From: Thioclava dalianensis
GTDB lineage: Bacteria; Pseudomonadota; Alphaproteobacteria; Rhodobacterales; Rhodobacteraceae
Direction of reading: 5' to 3'
Length of the DNA: 64,000 nucleotides
Assembly (NCBI RefSeq): GCF_000715505.1
Contig: NZ_JHEH01000008.1
Location: 1 to 64,000, forward strand
Shown: in pieces, positions 36,956-46,005 of the stretch
Numbering within the stretch: the first letter of the stretch is position 1
Layout of the letters: every line of letters begins with the position of its first letter
Translations under genes and position numbers: made by a program
Notes under the pieces: generated by a model
The model's input: the letters and a program-made list of their open reading frames with translations, nothing else
Databases searched by the model: none
What the model was told of the DNA's origin: nothing

Positions 36956-39610
36956 ATGCCCAGTCTTAACGATATCCGCTCTACATTCCTTGGCTATTTC
37001 GAACGCAATGGCCATCGCGTTGTCGACAGCTCTCCGCTTGTGCCGCGCAACGACCCGACCCTGATGTTTACCAATTCGGGGATGGTGCAGTTCAAGAACT
37101 GTTTCACCGGCGTTGAAAAGCGTGACTACCAGCGCGCGACCACCGCGCAGAAATGCGTGCGCGCGGGTGGCAAGCACAACGATCTCGACAATGTCGGCTA
37201 CACCGCGCGCCACCATACGTTTTTCGAAATGCTGGGAAATTTCTCGTTTGGCGATTACTTCAAGGAAGGGGCAATCCCCTTCGCGTGGGAGTTGTTAACC
37301 AAGGATTTCGACATTCCGAAGGACCGGCTTCTTGTCACCGTCTATCACACCGATGACGAGGCGGCCGAGATGTGGAAGAAGGTCGCGGGCCTTTCCGACG
37401 AGCGGATCATTCGCATTCCGACCTCCGACAATTTCTGGCAGATGGGGCCGACCGGTCCCTGTGGCCCGTGCACTGAGATCTTCTTTGATCATGGCGACAA
37501 GATCTGGGGCGGCCCGCCCGGCAGTGCCGAGGAAGACGGGGACCGCTTCATCGAGATCTGGAACCTCGTTTTCATGCAAAACGAGCAGTTTGAAGATGGC
37601 TCGATGCGCGCGCTCGACATGCAGTCGATCGATACCGGCATGGGGCTGGAGCGGATCGGCGCACTGTTGCAGGGCAAGCATGACAATTACGACACTGATC
37701 TGATGCGCAACCTGATCGAGGCCTCGGCCCATGCCACCTCGAGCGATCCCGACGGTCCGGGCAATGTCCATCATCGAGTGATCGCCGATCACCTGCGCTC
37801 GACCTCATTCCTGATTGCCGATGGCGTGATGCCGTCCTCGGATGGGCGGGGCTATGTGCTGCGCCGGATCATGCGCCGCGCGATGCGTCATGCGCATTTG
37901 CTGGGCGCAAAGGATCCGGTGATGTATCGCCTTGTGCCCGCTCTGATCCGTGAAATGGGCGCGGCCTATCCCGAATTGGGCCGTGCACAGGCGCTGATCG
38001 AAGAGACCCTGCGCTCCGAGGAGACGCGGTTCAAGACGACGCTGGATCGCGGTCTCAAATTGCTCGACGAGGCGCTGATCGATCTGCCCGAGGGCGATAA
38101 GCTGCCCGGCGAGACGGCGTTCAAGCTCTATGACACCTATGGGTTCCCGCTCGATCTGACGCAGGATGCGCTGCGCGAGAAGGCCCGCGAGGTCGACACG
38201 GATGGGTTTGACAGCGCGATGGCCGAGCAAAAGGCCAAGGCCCGCGCAAGCTGGTCCGGCTCGGGCGAGGCGGCGGATGCCTCGATCTGGTTCGATATTG
38301 CAGAAAAGACCGGCGTGACCGAATTCCTCGGCTACGACACCGAAACCGCCGAGGGGCAGGTCGTGGCGCTTGTCTCGGACGGGGTGCGGGTCGATGCCGC
38401 GCAGGGGAGCGTTCAGATCGTCACGAACCAGACCCCATTCTACGCGGAAAGCGGCGGTCAGGTCGGCGATCAGGGTGTGATCACGACCGAGACCGGCGTT
38501 GCGCGCGTCACGGATACGCGCAAAGTGGCCGGAGTTTTCATTCATTTCGCCGAGGTGAGCGAAGGGGAGATCACGGTTGGGCAGGGCGCCCGGCTGGTGG
38601 TTGATCACGCCCGTCGCTCTGCGATCCGGGCCAATCACTCGGCTACGCATTTGCTGCATGAGGCGCTGCGTCGTGCGCTTGGCGATCACGTCGCACAGCG
38701 CGGCTCGCTCAATGCCGCAGAGCGCCTGCGGTTCGATTTCTCGCATTCGAAAGCGCTCAGCGCTGAGGAAGTGGCGCAGGTCGAGCGCGAAGTGAATGAA
38801 TTCATTCGTCAAAACACCGCCGTTGATACGCGTATCATGACGCCCGACGATGCCCGAGGCCTTGGGGCGCAGGCGCTGTTTGGCGAGAAATACGGCGATG
38901 AGGTGCGCGTCGTGTCGATGGGCACGCTGGAAGGCTCGGGTAAGGGCGTGCGCGGGGATGTCTATTCGCTGGAGCTGTGCGGCGGCACCCATGTGACGCG
39001 GACGGGCGATATTGGCAGCTTCATTCTGACCGGCGAGACGGCCTCTTCGGCGGGTGTGCGCCGGATCGAGGCGCTGACGGGTGAGGCCGCGATGGCCGAG
39101 TTGCGCCGCCGTGATCTGCTGCTGGGCGAGATGGAAGCGTTGCTCAAAGTCTCGGAGGCAGATGCTGTTGCGCGGTTGCAATCGCTGCTTGATGAGCGCA
39201 AGGCGCTCAACAATGAGGTGGCGCAGCTGCGCCGGGATCTCGCCATGGGCGGTTCTGGCGGCAATGCCGCAGAGTCGTTTGTGATCAATGGGATATCCTT
39301 CGTTCCTCAAGTGGTGTCGGGTGTGTCGGGCAAGGAGTTGCCGGGCATCGTGGATGCGCTCAAGGCGCAGATCGGATCGGGGGCGATCCTTGTTGTGGCC
39401 GATGCGGGCGGCAAGGCTGCCGTGGCTGCTGGCGTCACATCGGATCTGACCGAGCGCGTGAGCGCCGTGGATCTCGTCAAGGCTGCCGCCACAGCGCTTG
39501 GTGGTAAGGGCGGCGGTGGCCGCCCCGACATGGCACAGGCGGGCGGCGCGGATCCGTCCAAGGCGCCTGAGGCGGTTGAAGCGGTGAAAACCTATCTGGA
39601 GGGATTGTAA
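36956..39610 (+). CDS. alaS: alanyl-tRNA synthetase
   Basis: Charges tRNA-Ala in the cytoplasm. The 884-residue chain starts with [20 protein letters not shown]. Class II motif 1 and 2 text ([30 protein letters not shown]) is visible, and the editing-domain zinc motif is [12 protein letters not shown] with the later CGGTH. The C-terminal C-Ala domain carries [10 protein letters not shown] and [14 protein letters not shown]. The stop shares a base with the next start (TAATG). Confidence 0.97.
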   Translation: MPSLNDIRSTFLGYFERNGHRVVDSSPLVPRNDPTLMFTNSGMVQFKNCFTGVEKRDYQRATTAQKCVRAGGKHNDLDNVGYTARHHTFFEMLGNFSFGDYFKEGAIPFAWELLTKDFDIPKDRLLVTVYHTDDEAAEMWKKVAGLSDERIIRIPTSDNFWQMGPTGPCGPCTEIFFDHGDKIWGGPPGSAEEDGDRFIEIWNLVFMQNEQFEDGSMRALDMQSIDTGMGLERIGALLQGKHDNYDTDLMRNLIEASAHATSSDPDGPGNVHHRVIADHLRSTSFLIADGVMPSSDGRGYVLRRIMRRAMRHAHLLGAKDPVMYRLVPALIREMGAAYPELGRAQALIEETLRSEETRFKTTLDRGLKLLDEALIDLPEGDKLPGETAFKLYDTYGFPLDLTQDALREKAREVDTDGFDSAMAEQKAKARASWSGSGEAADASIWFDIAEKTGVTEFLGYDTETAEGQVVALVSDGVRVDAAQGSVQIVTNQTPFYAESGGQVGDQGVITTETGVARVTDTRKVAGVFIHFAEVSEGEITVGQGARLVVDHARRSAIRANHSATHLLHEALRRALGDHVAQRGSLNAAERLRFDFSHSKALSAEEVAQVEREVNEFIRQNTAVDTRIMTPDDARGLGAQALFGEKYGDEVRVVSMGTLEGSGKGVRGDVYSLELCGGTHVTRTGDIGSFILTGETASSAGVRRIEALTGEAAMAELRRRDLLLGEMEALLKVSEADAVARLQSLLDERKALNNEVAQLRRDLAMGGSGGNAAESFVINGISFVPQVVSGVSGKELPGIVDALKAQIGSGAILVVADAGGKAAVAAGVTSDLTERVSAVDLVKAAATALGGKGGGGRPDMAQAGGADPSKAPEAVEAVKTYLEGL

Positions 39611-39906
39611 TGGCCGGAGCTTATTGGATCGCGCATGTGACGGTCACCGACCCCGAGGCCTATGGCAAATATGCCGAAGGTGCGGGGCCTGCGATCGCCA
39701 AGCATGGCGGCAAGTTTCTTGCCCGCAGCACGCGCTATGTTCAGCTTGAAGGGACCGACCGGGCGCGCAATGTGCTCGCGTGGTTTCCCAGTCTTGAGGC
39801 GGCCGAGCAGTGCTATCATTCGGATGAATATCAGGCCGCGCTGGCCCATGCCAAAGGTGCTGCTGAGCGCGATCTGATGATTCTCGAAGCCAGCGACGAC
39901 GTTTAA
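39610..39906 (+). CDS. DUF1330 family protein
   Basis: A 98-residue DUF1330 protein (dimeric alpha/beta barrel, ferredoxin-like). The core YWIAHVTVTDPEAYGKYAEG, FLARSTRY and FPSLEAAEQCYHSDEYQ is typical. The ATG overlaps the alaS stop by one base, so it is very likely coupled to alaS. The function is not known. An enzyme or binding role for a small ligand is usual speculation for the fold. Confidence 0.9.
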   Translation: MAGAYWIAHVTVTDPEAYGKYAEGAGPAIAKHGGKFLARSTRYVQLEGTDRARNVLAWFPSLEAAEQCYHSDEYQAALAHAKGAAERDLMILEASDDV

Positions 39907-39939
39907 GTTCGCCATTCAATGATTTGAAGGAAAAGGGAA

Positions 39940-40719
39940 ATGTGCCGTTGGGCCGCCTATGTCGGAGAGCCGATCTTTCTTGAAGATATTGTCAGCCGAC
40001 CCAATCACTCCCTGATCCATCAAAGCCAGTTCGCCACGATGTGTCACACCGCGATCAACGCCGATGGCTTTGGCGTTGCGTGGTATGGCGAGCGGCCCGA
40101 GCCGGGGCTCTATCGCGATGTGATGCCTGCATGGTCCGATCCGAACCTGCGTTCGCTTACGGAGACGGTGAAGTCGGGGCTGTTTCTGGCGCATGTGCGC
40201 GCCTCGACCGGCTCGGCCACCTCGCGCAACAATTGCCATCCGTTTCGGCATGGGCGCTGGTCGTTCATGCATAACGGGCAGGTGGGGGGCTATGAGGGGT
40301 TTCGCCGCGCGGGCGAGATGATGATCCCTGACAGCCTTTACCCGGAGCGGCGCGGGGCCACCGATAGCGAGGCGTTGTTTCTTGTGGCGATGGCCGAGGG
40401 GATGGCAGCCGATCCGAAAGCGGCGCTGGAGCGTGCCACGGCACGGTTCGAGACGCTCTCGCGGGAGCGCGGCGGTGCCCCGCATATGCGGCTGACGGCT
40501 GCGTTCTCGGATGGGGTTCGGCTTTTTGCGGTGCGCTATGCCAGTGACGATCAGGCGCCGAGCCTCTATCACCGCTGGTCCGACACGCGCCGGGGCCGGG
40601 CCGTGGTCTCTGAGCCGCTGGAGGTCGATGAGCAGGATTGGCATGAGATCCCGCCCGGGTCGTTTTGCATATTTGAGGGCAAGCGCGTGACGGTGGAGCC
40701 TTTCACGCCGGGCCGGTGA
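39940..40719 (+). CDS. class II glutamine amidotransferase (YafJ-like)
   Basis: A 259-residue Ntn-type glutamine amidotransferase domain without a synthetase partner. The nucleophile is Cys2 (MCRWAAYVG), exposed after Met removal. The Gln site includes INADGFGVAWYG, LAHVRASTG and FMHNGQVGGY. It resembles E. coli YafJ and the ergothioneine-pathway EgtC group. No ergothioneine genes are adjacent, so YafJ-like is the safer call. It follows the DUF1330 gene by 33 bp. Confidence 0.9.
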   Translation: MCRWAAYVGEPIFLEDIVSRPNHSLIHQSQFATMCHTAINADGFGVAWYGERPEPGLYRDVMPAWSDPNLRSLTETVKSGLFLAHVRASTGSATSRNNCHPFRHGRWSFMHNGQVGGYEGFRRAGEMMIPDSLYPERRGATDSEALFLVAMAEGMAADPKAALERATARFETLSRERGGAPHMRLTAAFSDGVRLFAVRYASDDQAPSLYHRWSDTRRGRAVVSEPLEVDEQDWHEIPPGSFCIFEGKRVTVEPFTPGR

Positions 40720-40731
40720 GCGCGTCGCCGA

Positions 40732-41655
40732 CTAGGTACGATCCGCTTTCAAGGCGTCGCGAAAGTTTCTGCGTGCCGCTTTGATTTTCCAATTTGTATT
40801 GGTTTGCAGGGCCTTGTCGGCGGCGCGCATGCCAGTTCTGTAATGCCCGCGTTGAAGAGCCGTATCGAGCATACGCGACACGTATAGGACAGAGTCCTTT
40901 CGTTCGGAGAGGAGCCTCCGCACGTCTTTTGACTCCAGCTCGCCGCGAAGGGCTCCGAGTGCGAGCGGTTTGAGAAGGCCCATCACCCGTAAGCGAGGTG
41001 GTATGATATGGCCGAAATGGCGCAGCTTGACCGGAGTCAGTGCTGGGGTTTTAAGGCGATCGACATGGGCGGCATCGAGCGGCTCGAAAGGATCATAGAT
41101 GAGATATCCCGAGCGCAGCGCGCGCACGCCTTCAGCGGCATCTGACCATTGTCCGAGCCAGTCATTGTTCCGCCGTGCAAATCTATAACGTGTCTCGAAT
41201 GAGGCGCGACGTCGATCCAGCGTCGATTGCGGCGCGAAGACCACCGCATGGCTCTTTGGAAAGAGCGGCGCGAAAGTGAGCGCGCCAAACCCGCCCATCG
41301 AGGATCCATAGACACAGATCCGGTCGAATCCGGCAAAGAACCCTTGCGCCGACAGGCGCTCCAAAGCCCGATGCAGGTTCCCGGCCCGAAACCAGTCATT
41401 CGTGTTGTTGATCACGCCTAGAATTGACCACCCCTGTTTGGCAACCAAGGCATGTGCCCAAGGAAACCGCTCGCCCGCTTCCCGTGAGGTCGAGAGATTG
41501 CCAAAGGTGATCACAAGCGTCCCGGCAGCCTCCCCTTGTCCCGGCAGATAGGCGAGCACATGCGCATCGAGGTCGTGGACGAAGCCACCCTGAGCCTCTG
41601 CGAGGGTTCGAACCGCATCGAAAGAGCGGATGGGAGGATTGAGACGTTCGTCCAT
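40732..41655 (-). CDS. alpha/beta hydrolase-like protein
   Basis: A 307-residue protein whose middle has VYGSSMGGFGALTFA, the nucleophile elbow GxSxG of serine hydrolases. A preceding strand LVITFGNLSTS supplies the oxyanion region, and the distal His may be in FGHIIPPR. The Met at 41655 (MDERLNPPIRSF) is chosen because upstream residues in the frame are unlike protein. Relatives are common in Rhodobacteraceae without assigned substrates. The C-terminal 60 residues are basic and helical. Confidence 0.7.
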   Translation of the reverse strand: MDERLNPPIRSFDAVRTLAEAQGGFVHDLDAHVLAYLPGQGEAAGTLVITFGNLSTSREAGERFPWAHALVAKQGWSILGVINNTNDWFRAGNLHRALERLSAQGFFAGFDRICVYGSSMGGFGALTFAPLFPKSHAVVFAPQSTLDRRRASFETRYRFARRNNDWLGQWSDAAEGVRALRSGYLIYDPFEPLDAAHVDRLKTPALTPVKLRHFGHIIPPRLRVMGLLKPLALGALRGELESKDVRRLLSERKDSVLYVSRMLDTALQRGHYRTGMRAADKALQTNTNWKIKAARRNFRDALKADRT

Positions 41656-41818
41656 GAAGAAAAACTTAGACGTAAACAGATGGCATCTCAATGATCTCGC
41701 TGATGTGATCTGTCCTGCCCGAGCCGGAACGGGCCCCAGTTGCCCACGTCGAGCCGATCCTTCGGGGGCGCGAGAAAACTTCTGGACGCGGGGCGGGCGC
41801 GCGGCTAGGGTCCGGGCC

Positions 41819-41860
41819 ATGACGACCGCAACCATCATCATTTGCTGCATTACCCGCTGA
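41819..41860 (+). CDS. candidate cysteine leader peptide upstream of cysS
   Basis: A 13-residue frame, MTTATIIICCITR, ends 90 bp before the cysS start. It holds two adjacent Cys codons (TGC TGC at 41843-41848) near its end, as in amino-acid attenuator peptides. AGGG lies about 8 bases upstream. Cys is a rare residue, so a tandem pair directly before cysteinyl-tRNA synthetase is suggestive. It is short enough to be chance; conservation in relatives would decide. Confidence 0.45.
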   Translation: MTTATIIICCITR

Positions 41861-41868
41861 CTTCGTTG

Positions 41869-41945
41869 CGCGGGCCGGTCGTCTCTTTCCAAAATCGATG
41901 TGACCTAGTATGCCCGCCGCAGGTTCGCCCATGCCGCCCGCGAGG
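41869..41945 (+). promoter_or_regulatory. mutually exclusive GC stems before cysS
   Basis: The segment CGCGGGC (41869-41875) can pair with GCCCGC at 41912-41917 or with GCCCGCG at 41936-41942. The second stem abuts the cysS ribosome site GAGG (41942-41945). Two exclusive pairings next to a possible Cys leader fit translational attenuation. No energy calculation was done. Confidence 0.35.
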
Positions 41946-41950
41946 ACATT

Positions 41951-43390
41951 ATGACCCAGATCCGCCTGCGCAATTCCCTGTCGCGAAAGGTCGAGGATTT
42001 CACGCCGATCGACGCGCAAAACGTGCGGATGTATCTCTGCGGGCCGACGGTCTATGACCGCGCGCATCTGGGCAATGCGCGGCCCGTTGTGGTGTTCGAT
42101 GTGCTCTACCGTTTGCTGCGGCAACTCTATGGGGCGGAGCACGTCACCTATGTGCGCAACTTCACCGATGTGGATGACAAGATCAACGCGACGGCCTTGG
42201 CGCGCAAAGAGGCGGGGGCGGAGGGCAGTCTCGAAGAGCTGATCCACGCGCGCACCGAAGAGACCATCGGCTGGTATCACGCCGATATGGATGCGCTAGG
42301 CGCGCTGCGTCCTGATCATGAGCCGCGCGCGACCGAGTATATCGGCGCGATGATCGCGATGATCGAGGGGCTGGTGGCGCAGGGCCATGCCTATGCGGCA
42401 GAGGGGCATGTGCTGTTCCGCGTGCGCTCCTATCAGGGCTACGGCAAGCTCTCGGGCCGCACCGTCGATGACATGATCGCGGGCGCGCGGGTCGAGGTCG
42501 CACCCTATAAAGAAGACCCGATGGATTTCGTGCTCTGGAAGCCCTCGGATGAGAGCGAGCCGGGCTGGGCGAGCCCCTGGGGCCGGGGCCGTCCGGGCTG
42601 GCATATCGAGTGCTCGGCCATGTCTTACGAATTGCTTGGCGCGAGTTTCGATATCCATGGCGGCGGGATTGATCTGCAATTCCCCCACCACGAGAACGAG
42701 ATCGCGCAAAGCTGCTGCGCCCATCCCGAGGGGTCGTTTGCGAATTTCTGGGTTCATAACGAGATGTTGCAGGTCGAGGGCAAGAAAATGTCCAAGAGCT
42801 TGGGCAACTTCTTCACCGTGCGCGATTTGCTCGATGGCCATGACGGCGAGAAGGGCATTCCGGGCGAGGTGATCCGGTTTGTGTTCCTCCAGACGCATTA
42901 TTCGAAGCCGATGGACTGGACGGCGGAGAAGGCAGCGGGTGCTTCGGCAAAACTCGATGATTTCGTGCGTATGGCTGATCAATATTGCGATTTCGATGAA
43001 GCAAAGAACCGGGTCCCACACCAAGCCATTCTCGACGCGCTCGGTGATGATTTGAATACCCACGCCGCTCTGGTCGCTATCGACAAATTCGCGGGGCAAT
43101 CTGATCTTGTAACCGACATGGCTGTTGGTCTCGATTTTCTAGGGTTGATCCCTCTTGAAGAGATGGAGCACCGCGTCCAGCAGCTTCGCTCAAAGACTGA
43201 TGACTTGAAAGACCTCGGCGACAAGCTCGGAACTCTGCGCGCCAATGCCATGCAAACCAAGGATTTCGCGCCTGTGGACGCGATGAAACAGGCTCTTCTC
43301 GCCGCAGGCGTCGAGGTGCGGATGTCGAAGGCCGGGGTGGAATTGTTGCCCGGTCCGGATTTCGACCCCACCAAGTTGGAGGGGCTGTGA
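41951..43390 (+). CDS. cysS: cysteinyl-tRNA synthetase
   Basis: Charges tRNA-Cys. The 479-residue class I synthetase has the HIGH-type motif AHLGNARP after CGPTVYD, and the KMSKS motif in KKMSKSLGN. The zinc-binding Cys/His cluster includes the Cys in LCGPT and the [23 protein letters not shown] and CCAHPEG segments. Bases about 42,950-43,240 use more A/T-ending codons than the first part of the gene. The stop overlaps a tiny downstream frame (TGATG). Confidence 0.96.
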   Translation: MTQIRLRNSLSRKVEDFTPIDAQNVRMYLCGPTVYDRAHLGNARPVVVFDVLYRLLRQLYGAEHVTYVRNFTDVDDKINATALARKEAGAEGSLEELIHARTEETIGWYHADMDALGALRPDHEPRATEYIGAMIAMIEGLVAQGHAYAAEGHVLFRVRSYQGYGKLSGRTVDDMIAGARVEVAPYKEDPMDFVLWKPSDESEPGWASPWGRGRPGWHIECSAMSYELLGASFDIHGGGIDLQFPHHENEIAQSCCAHPEGSFANFWVHNEMLQVEGKKMSKSLGNFFTVRDLLDGHDGEKGIPGEVIRFVFLQTHYSKPMDWTAEKAAGASAKLDDFVRMADQYCDFDEAKNRVPHQAILDALGDDLNTHAALVAIDKFAGQSDLVTDMAVGLDFLGLIPLEEMEHRVQQLRSKTDDLKDLGDKLGTLRANAMQTKDFAPVDAMKQALLAAGVEVRMSKAGVELLPGPDFDPTKLEGL

Positions 43391-43455
43391 TGGCGCGCAA
43401 ATGCAGAAACAAGGGCCGCCGCGCGGGACGTAACCTCAGCGGAGGCCTCCAATGA
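43390..43455 (+). CDS. very small basic frame coupling cysS and cimA
   Basis: A 21-residue frame begins at ATG 43390, overlapping the cysS stop (TGATG), and ends overlapping the cimA start (ATGA). The product is very basic (begins [14 protein letters not shown]). It contains the cimA ribosome site GGAGG. It may serve only to pass ribosomes from cysS to cimA, or be chance. Confidence 0.3.
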   Translation: MARKCRNKGRRAGRNLSGGLQ

Positions 43456-45074
43456 CCAAAGCCCGCCTCTATCTCTACGACACCACTTTGCGCGACGGTC
43501 AACAGTCTGCGGGCGTGCAGTTCTCGGTGCCCGAGAAAATCGCGATTGCGGAGGCGCTTGATGCCATCGGGATCGATTATATCGAGGGCGGCTGGCCGGG
43601 CGCGAACCCGACCGACAGCGATTTCTTCGAGGCGCGCCCGAAGACCTGCGCCACGTTCACCGCTTTCGGGATGACCAAGCGGGCCGGGCGCTCGGCTGAG
43701 AACGACGAGGTGCTCGCAGGCGTCATGAATGCGCGCACGCCTGCGGTCTGCCTCGTGGGCAAGACGCATGATTATCACGTCACAGCGGCCCTCGGGATCA
43801 CGCTTGACGAGAACCTTGAGAATATCCGCGCCAGCGTCGCCCATATGGTCGCGCAAGGCCGCGAGGCTTTGTTCGACGCCGAGCATTTCTTCGACGGCTA
43901 CAAGGCCAATCCCGATTATGCGCTGGCCTGTTGTCGCGCAGCCTTTGAGGCGGGCGCGCGCTGGATCGTGCTCTGCGACACCAATGGCGGCACATTGCCG
44001 GGCGAGATTGCGCGGATCGTGGCGGAGGTGATCGCGGCGGGGCTTCCGGGCGATCATCTGGGCATCCATACCCATGACGACACTGGCAATGCGGTGGCAG
44101 GCAGTCTTGCCGCGATCGAGGCCGGTGTGCGGCAGGTGCAGGGCACGCTCAATGGTCTGGGCGAGCGCTGCGGCAATGCCAACCTGATCTCACTGATCCC
44201 GACGCTGCTGCTGAAGGAGCCGTTCGCGAGCCAGCTTGAGACCGGGATCAGCCATGACAACCTTGCGCAGATCACCAAGCTGTCGCGCAAGCTCGACGAT
44301 ATTTTGAACCGGGTGCCACTGCGCAGCGCGCCTTACGTCGGCGCCTCAGCCTTCACCCATAAGGCGGGGCTGCATGCCAGTGCGATCCTCAAGAACCCCG
44401 ACACCTATGAGCATATCGACCCCGCCATCGTCGGCAATTCGCGGCTGATCCCGATGTCCAATCAGGCGGGGCAGTCGAACCTGCGCGCCCGGCTTGAGGG
44501 GATGGGGATCGAGGTGCCGCGCGACACGCCCGCGCTTGCCCGCATCCTCGATCAGATCAAGGAGCGCGAAGATCAGGGCTATGCCTATGACGGCGCGCAG
44601 GCGAGCTTCGAGCTGCTGGCGCGCCGGGAGTTGGGCCTTCTGCCCGATTTCTTCGAGGTCAAGCGCTACAAGGTCACCGTCGAGCGGCGTAAGAACCGCT
44701 ATGATCAGATGGTCTCGATCTCGGAGGCGGTGGTGGTCGTCAAGGTGGGCGGTCAGAAGATGCTGTCGGTCTCGGAAAGCATGGAGGAGGCGGGCCATGA
44801 TCGGGGTCCGGTGAATGCGCTCTCCAAGGCGCTCGGGAAGGATCTGGGCCCCTATCAGGCCTATATCGACGACATGAAACTCGTCGATTTCCGGGTGCGG
44901 ATCACGCAGGGCGGTGTCGAGGCCGTGACCCGTGTGATCATCGACAGCGAAGACGGGACGGGGCGGCGTTGGTCAACCGTCGGGGTCTCGCCCAACATAG
45001 TCGATGCGAGTTTCGAGGCGCTGCTGGATGCGATGCAGTGGAAGCTGGTGCGCGACGGGGCGCAGCCGGCATGA
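43452..45074 (+). CDS. cimA: (R)-citramalate synthase
   Basis: Condenses pyruvate with acetyl-CoA to (R)-citramalate, a threonine-independent route to isoleucine. The 540-residue DRE-TIM enzyme opens YDTTLRDGQQSAGVQFS, with metal ligands HTHDDTGNAVA and the NGLGERCGNANL loop. The C-terminal regulatory domain, as in LeuA/CimA, follows KVTVERRKNR. Homocitrate or isopropylmalate synthase is the alternative; the CimA-like GGWPGANPTDSDFF text supports citramalate. GGAGG lies 6 bases before the ATG. It overlaps the next gene by 4 bases. Confidence 0.92.
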   Translation: MTKARLYLYDTTLRDGQQSAGVQFSVPEKIAIAEALDAIGIDYIEGGWPGANPTDSDFFEARPKTCATFTAFGMTKRAGRSAENDEVLAGVMNARTPAVCLVGKTHDYHVTAALGITLDENLENIRASVAHMVAQGREALFDAEHFFDGYKANPDYALACCRAAFEAGARWIVLCDTNGGTLPGEIARIVAEVIAAGLPGDHLGIHTHDDTGNAVAGSLAAIEAGVRQVQGTLNGLGERCGNANLISLIPTLLLKEPFASQLETGISHDNLAQITKLSRKLDDILNRVPLRSAPYVGASAFTHKAGLHASAILKNPDTYEHIDPAIVGNSRLIPMSNQAGQSNLRARLEGMGIEVPRDTPALARILDQIKEREDQGYAYDGAQASFELLARRELGLLPDFFEVKRYKVTVERRKNRYDQMVSISEAVVVVKVGGQKMLSVSESMEEAGHDRGPVNALSKALGKDLGPYQAYIDDMKLVDFRVRITQGGVEAVTRVIIDSEDGTGRRWSTVGVSPNIVDASFEALLDAMQWKLVRDGAQPA

Positions 45075-45841
45075 GCGATCTGGCTACGGCACTGCATGCG
45101 GCGGCCCGCGCCGTTGAGCAGGGAGATCCGGATCGCTTTGCCGCGACCATGGCCACGCCCGCTGATCTGCGCGACCGGCTGTGGCCGCTTTATGCCGCCA
45201 ATCTGGAGATCGCACGCGCGCCTTGGGCCTCCTCCGAGCCGATGGTGGCCGAGATGCGCCTGCAATGGTGGATCGATGCGCTTGAGGGGGTGGGCGAAGG
45301 CCGGGTGCCGCCGCATGAGATCGGCGCTGCACTGATGCCTCTGGCCGGTCCCGCGCGCCATCTTGTCAGCGTGGCCGAGGCGCGCCGGGCCGATTGCTGG
45401 CCCGATCCGTTTGAGGGGCCAGCGGCCCTTTGGGCCTATCTCGATCAGACCTCTGGCGGGCTGTATTGGGCGGCGGCCGAGGCGCTTGGCGCCCCGCCCG
45501 AAGCCGAGCCCGCCACCCGCAGCTTTGGCGCAGGCGCGGGGCTTGCGGCCTTGCTGCGCGCGTGGCCAGAACTGGTGGCCCGGGCGCGCGCGCCGATGCA
45601 TGATCCTGCGCCAGAGCTGTTGCGAGAGCTCGCGCGCGAGGGGTTGGCCCGGTTAGCCGCGGGGCGGCGCAAAGGGGCGCTGGCGGGGACGGCGCGATTG
45701 GCGCTTTTGCCCGGCTGGCAGGCGCGCGGACAGCTTTCACGCGTGCTCGAGCGGCCCGAGCGGGTTCTCGAAGGCGGGCTTGAGCCGTCGGAGTTTTCGC
45801 GCCGCGCCGGCTTGCTGCGCGCTGGGTTCTTCGGAATTTAA
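45071..45841 (+). CDS. squalene/phytoene synthase-like protein
   Basis: A 256-residue helical protein of the squalene/phytoene synthase family. Text such as LYAANLEIARAP, EMRLQWWIDAL and DQTSGGLYWAAAEALG matches the mitochondrial NDUFAF6-like subgroup, which lacks the full DxxxD metal motifs. A role in carotenoid synthesis is therefore doubtful; NDUFAF6 homologues have been linked to respiratory complex I assembly. The ATG overlaps the cimA stop. Confidence 0.8.
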   Translation: MSDLATALHAAARAVEQGDPDRFAATMATPADLRDRLWPLYAANLEIARAPWASSEPMVAEMRLQWWIDALEGVGEGRVPPHEIGAALMPLAGPARHLVSVAEARRADCWPDPFEGPAALWAYLDQTSGGLYWAAAEALGAPPEAEPATRSFGAGAGLAALLRAWPELVARARAPMHDPAPELLRELAREGLARLAAGRRKGALAGTARLALLPGWQARGQLSRVLERPERVLEGGLEPSEFSRRAGLLRAGFFGI

Positions 45842-46005
45842 CCCTGTTTTCAGACTCTTGGCGAGATCGTTCTAATTGTATCGATCTCGTGGCTCTGCGG
45901 CGTTTCGAAATTTAGCAAATCTTTAGCTCTCGGCGTGATGTTCGGGACGTGCGGGCGCTGGTTCCCGGACTTGTCTCGATCTTTCATGCCCGTCGGGAGT
46001 GCTGC

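Noticed and set aside
45071-45841. carotenoid phytoene synthase
   Set aside because: The gene is short and lacks the full metal-binding motifs; no other carotenoid genes are nearby.
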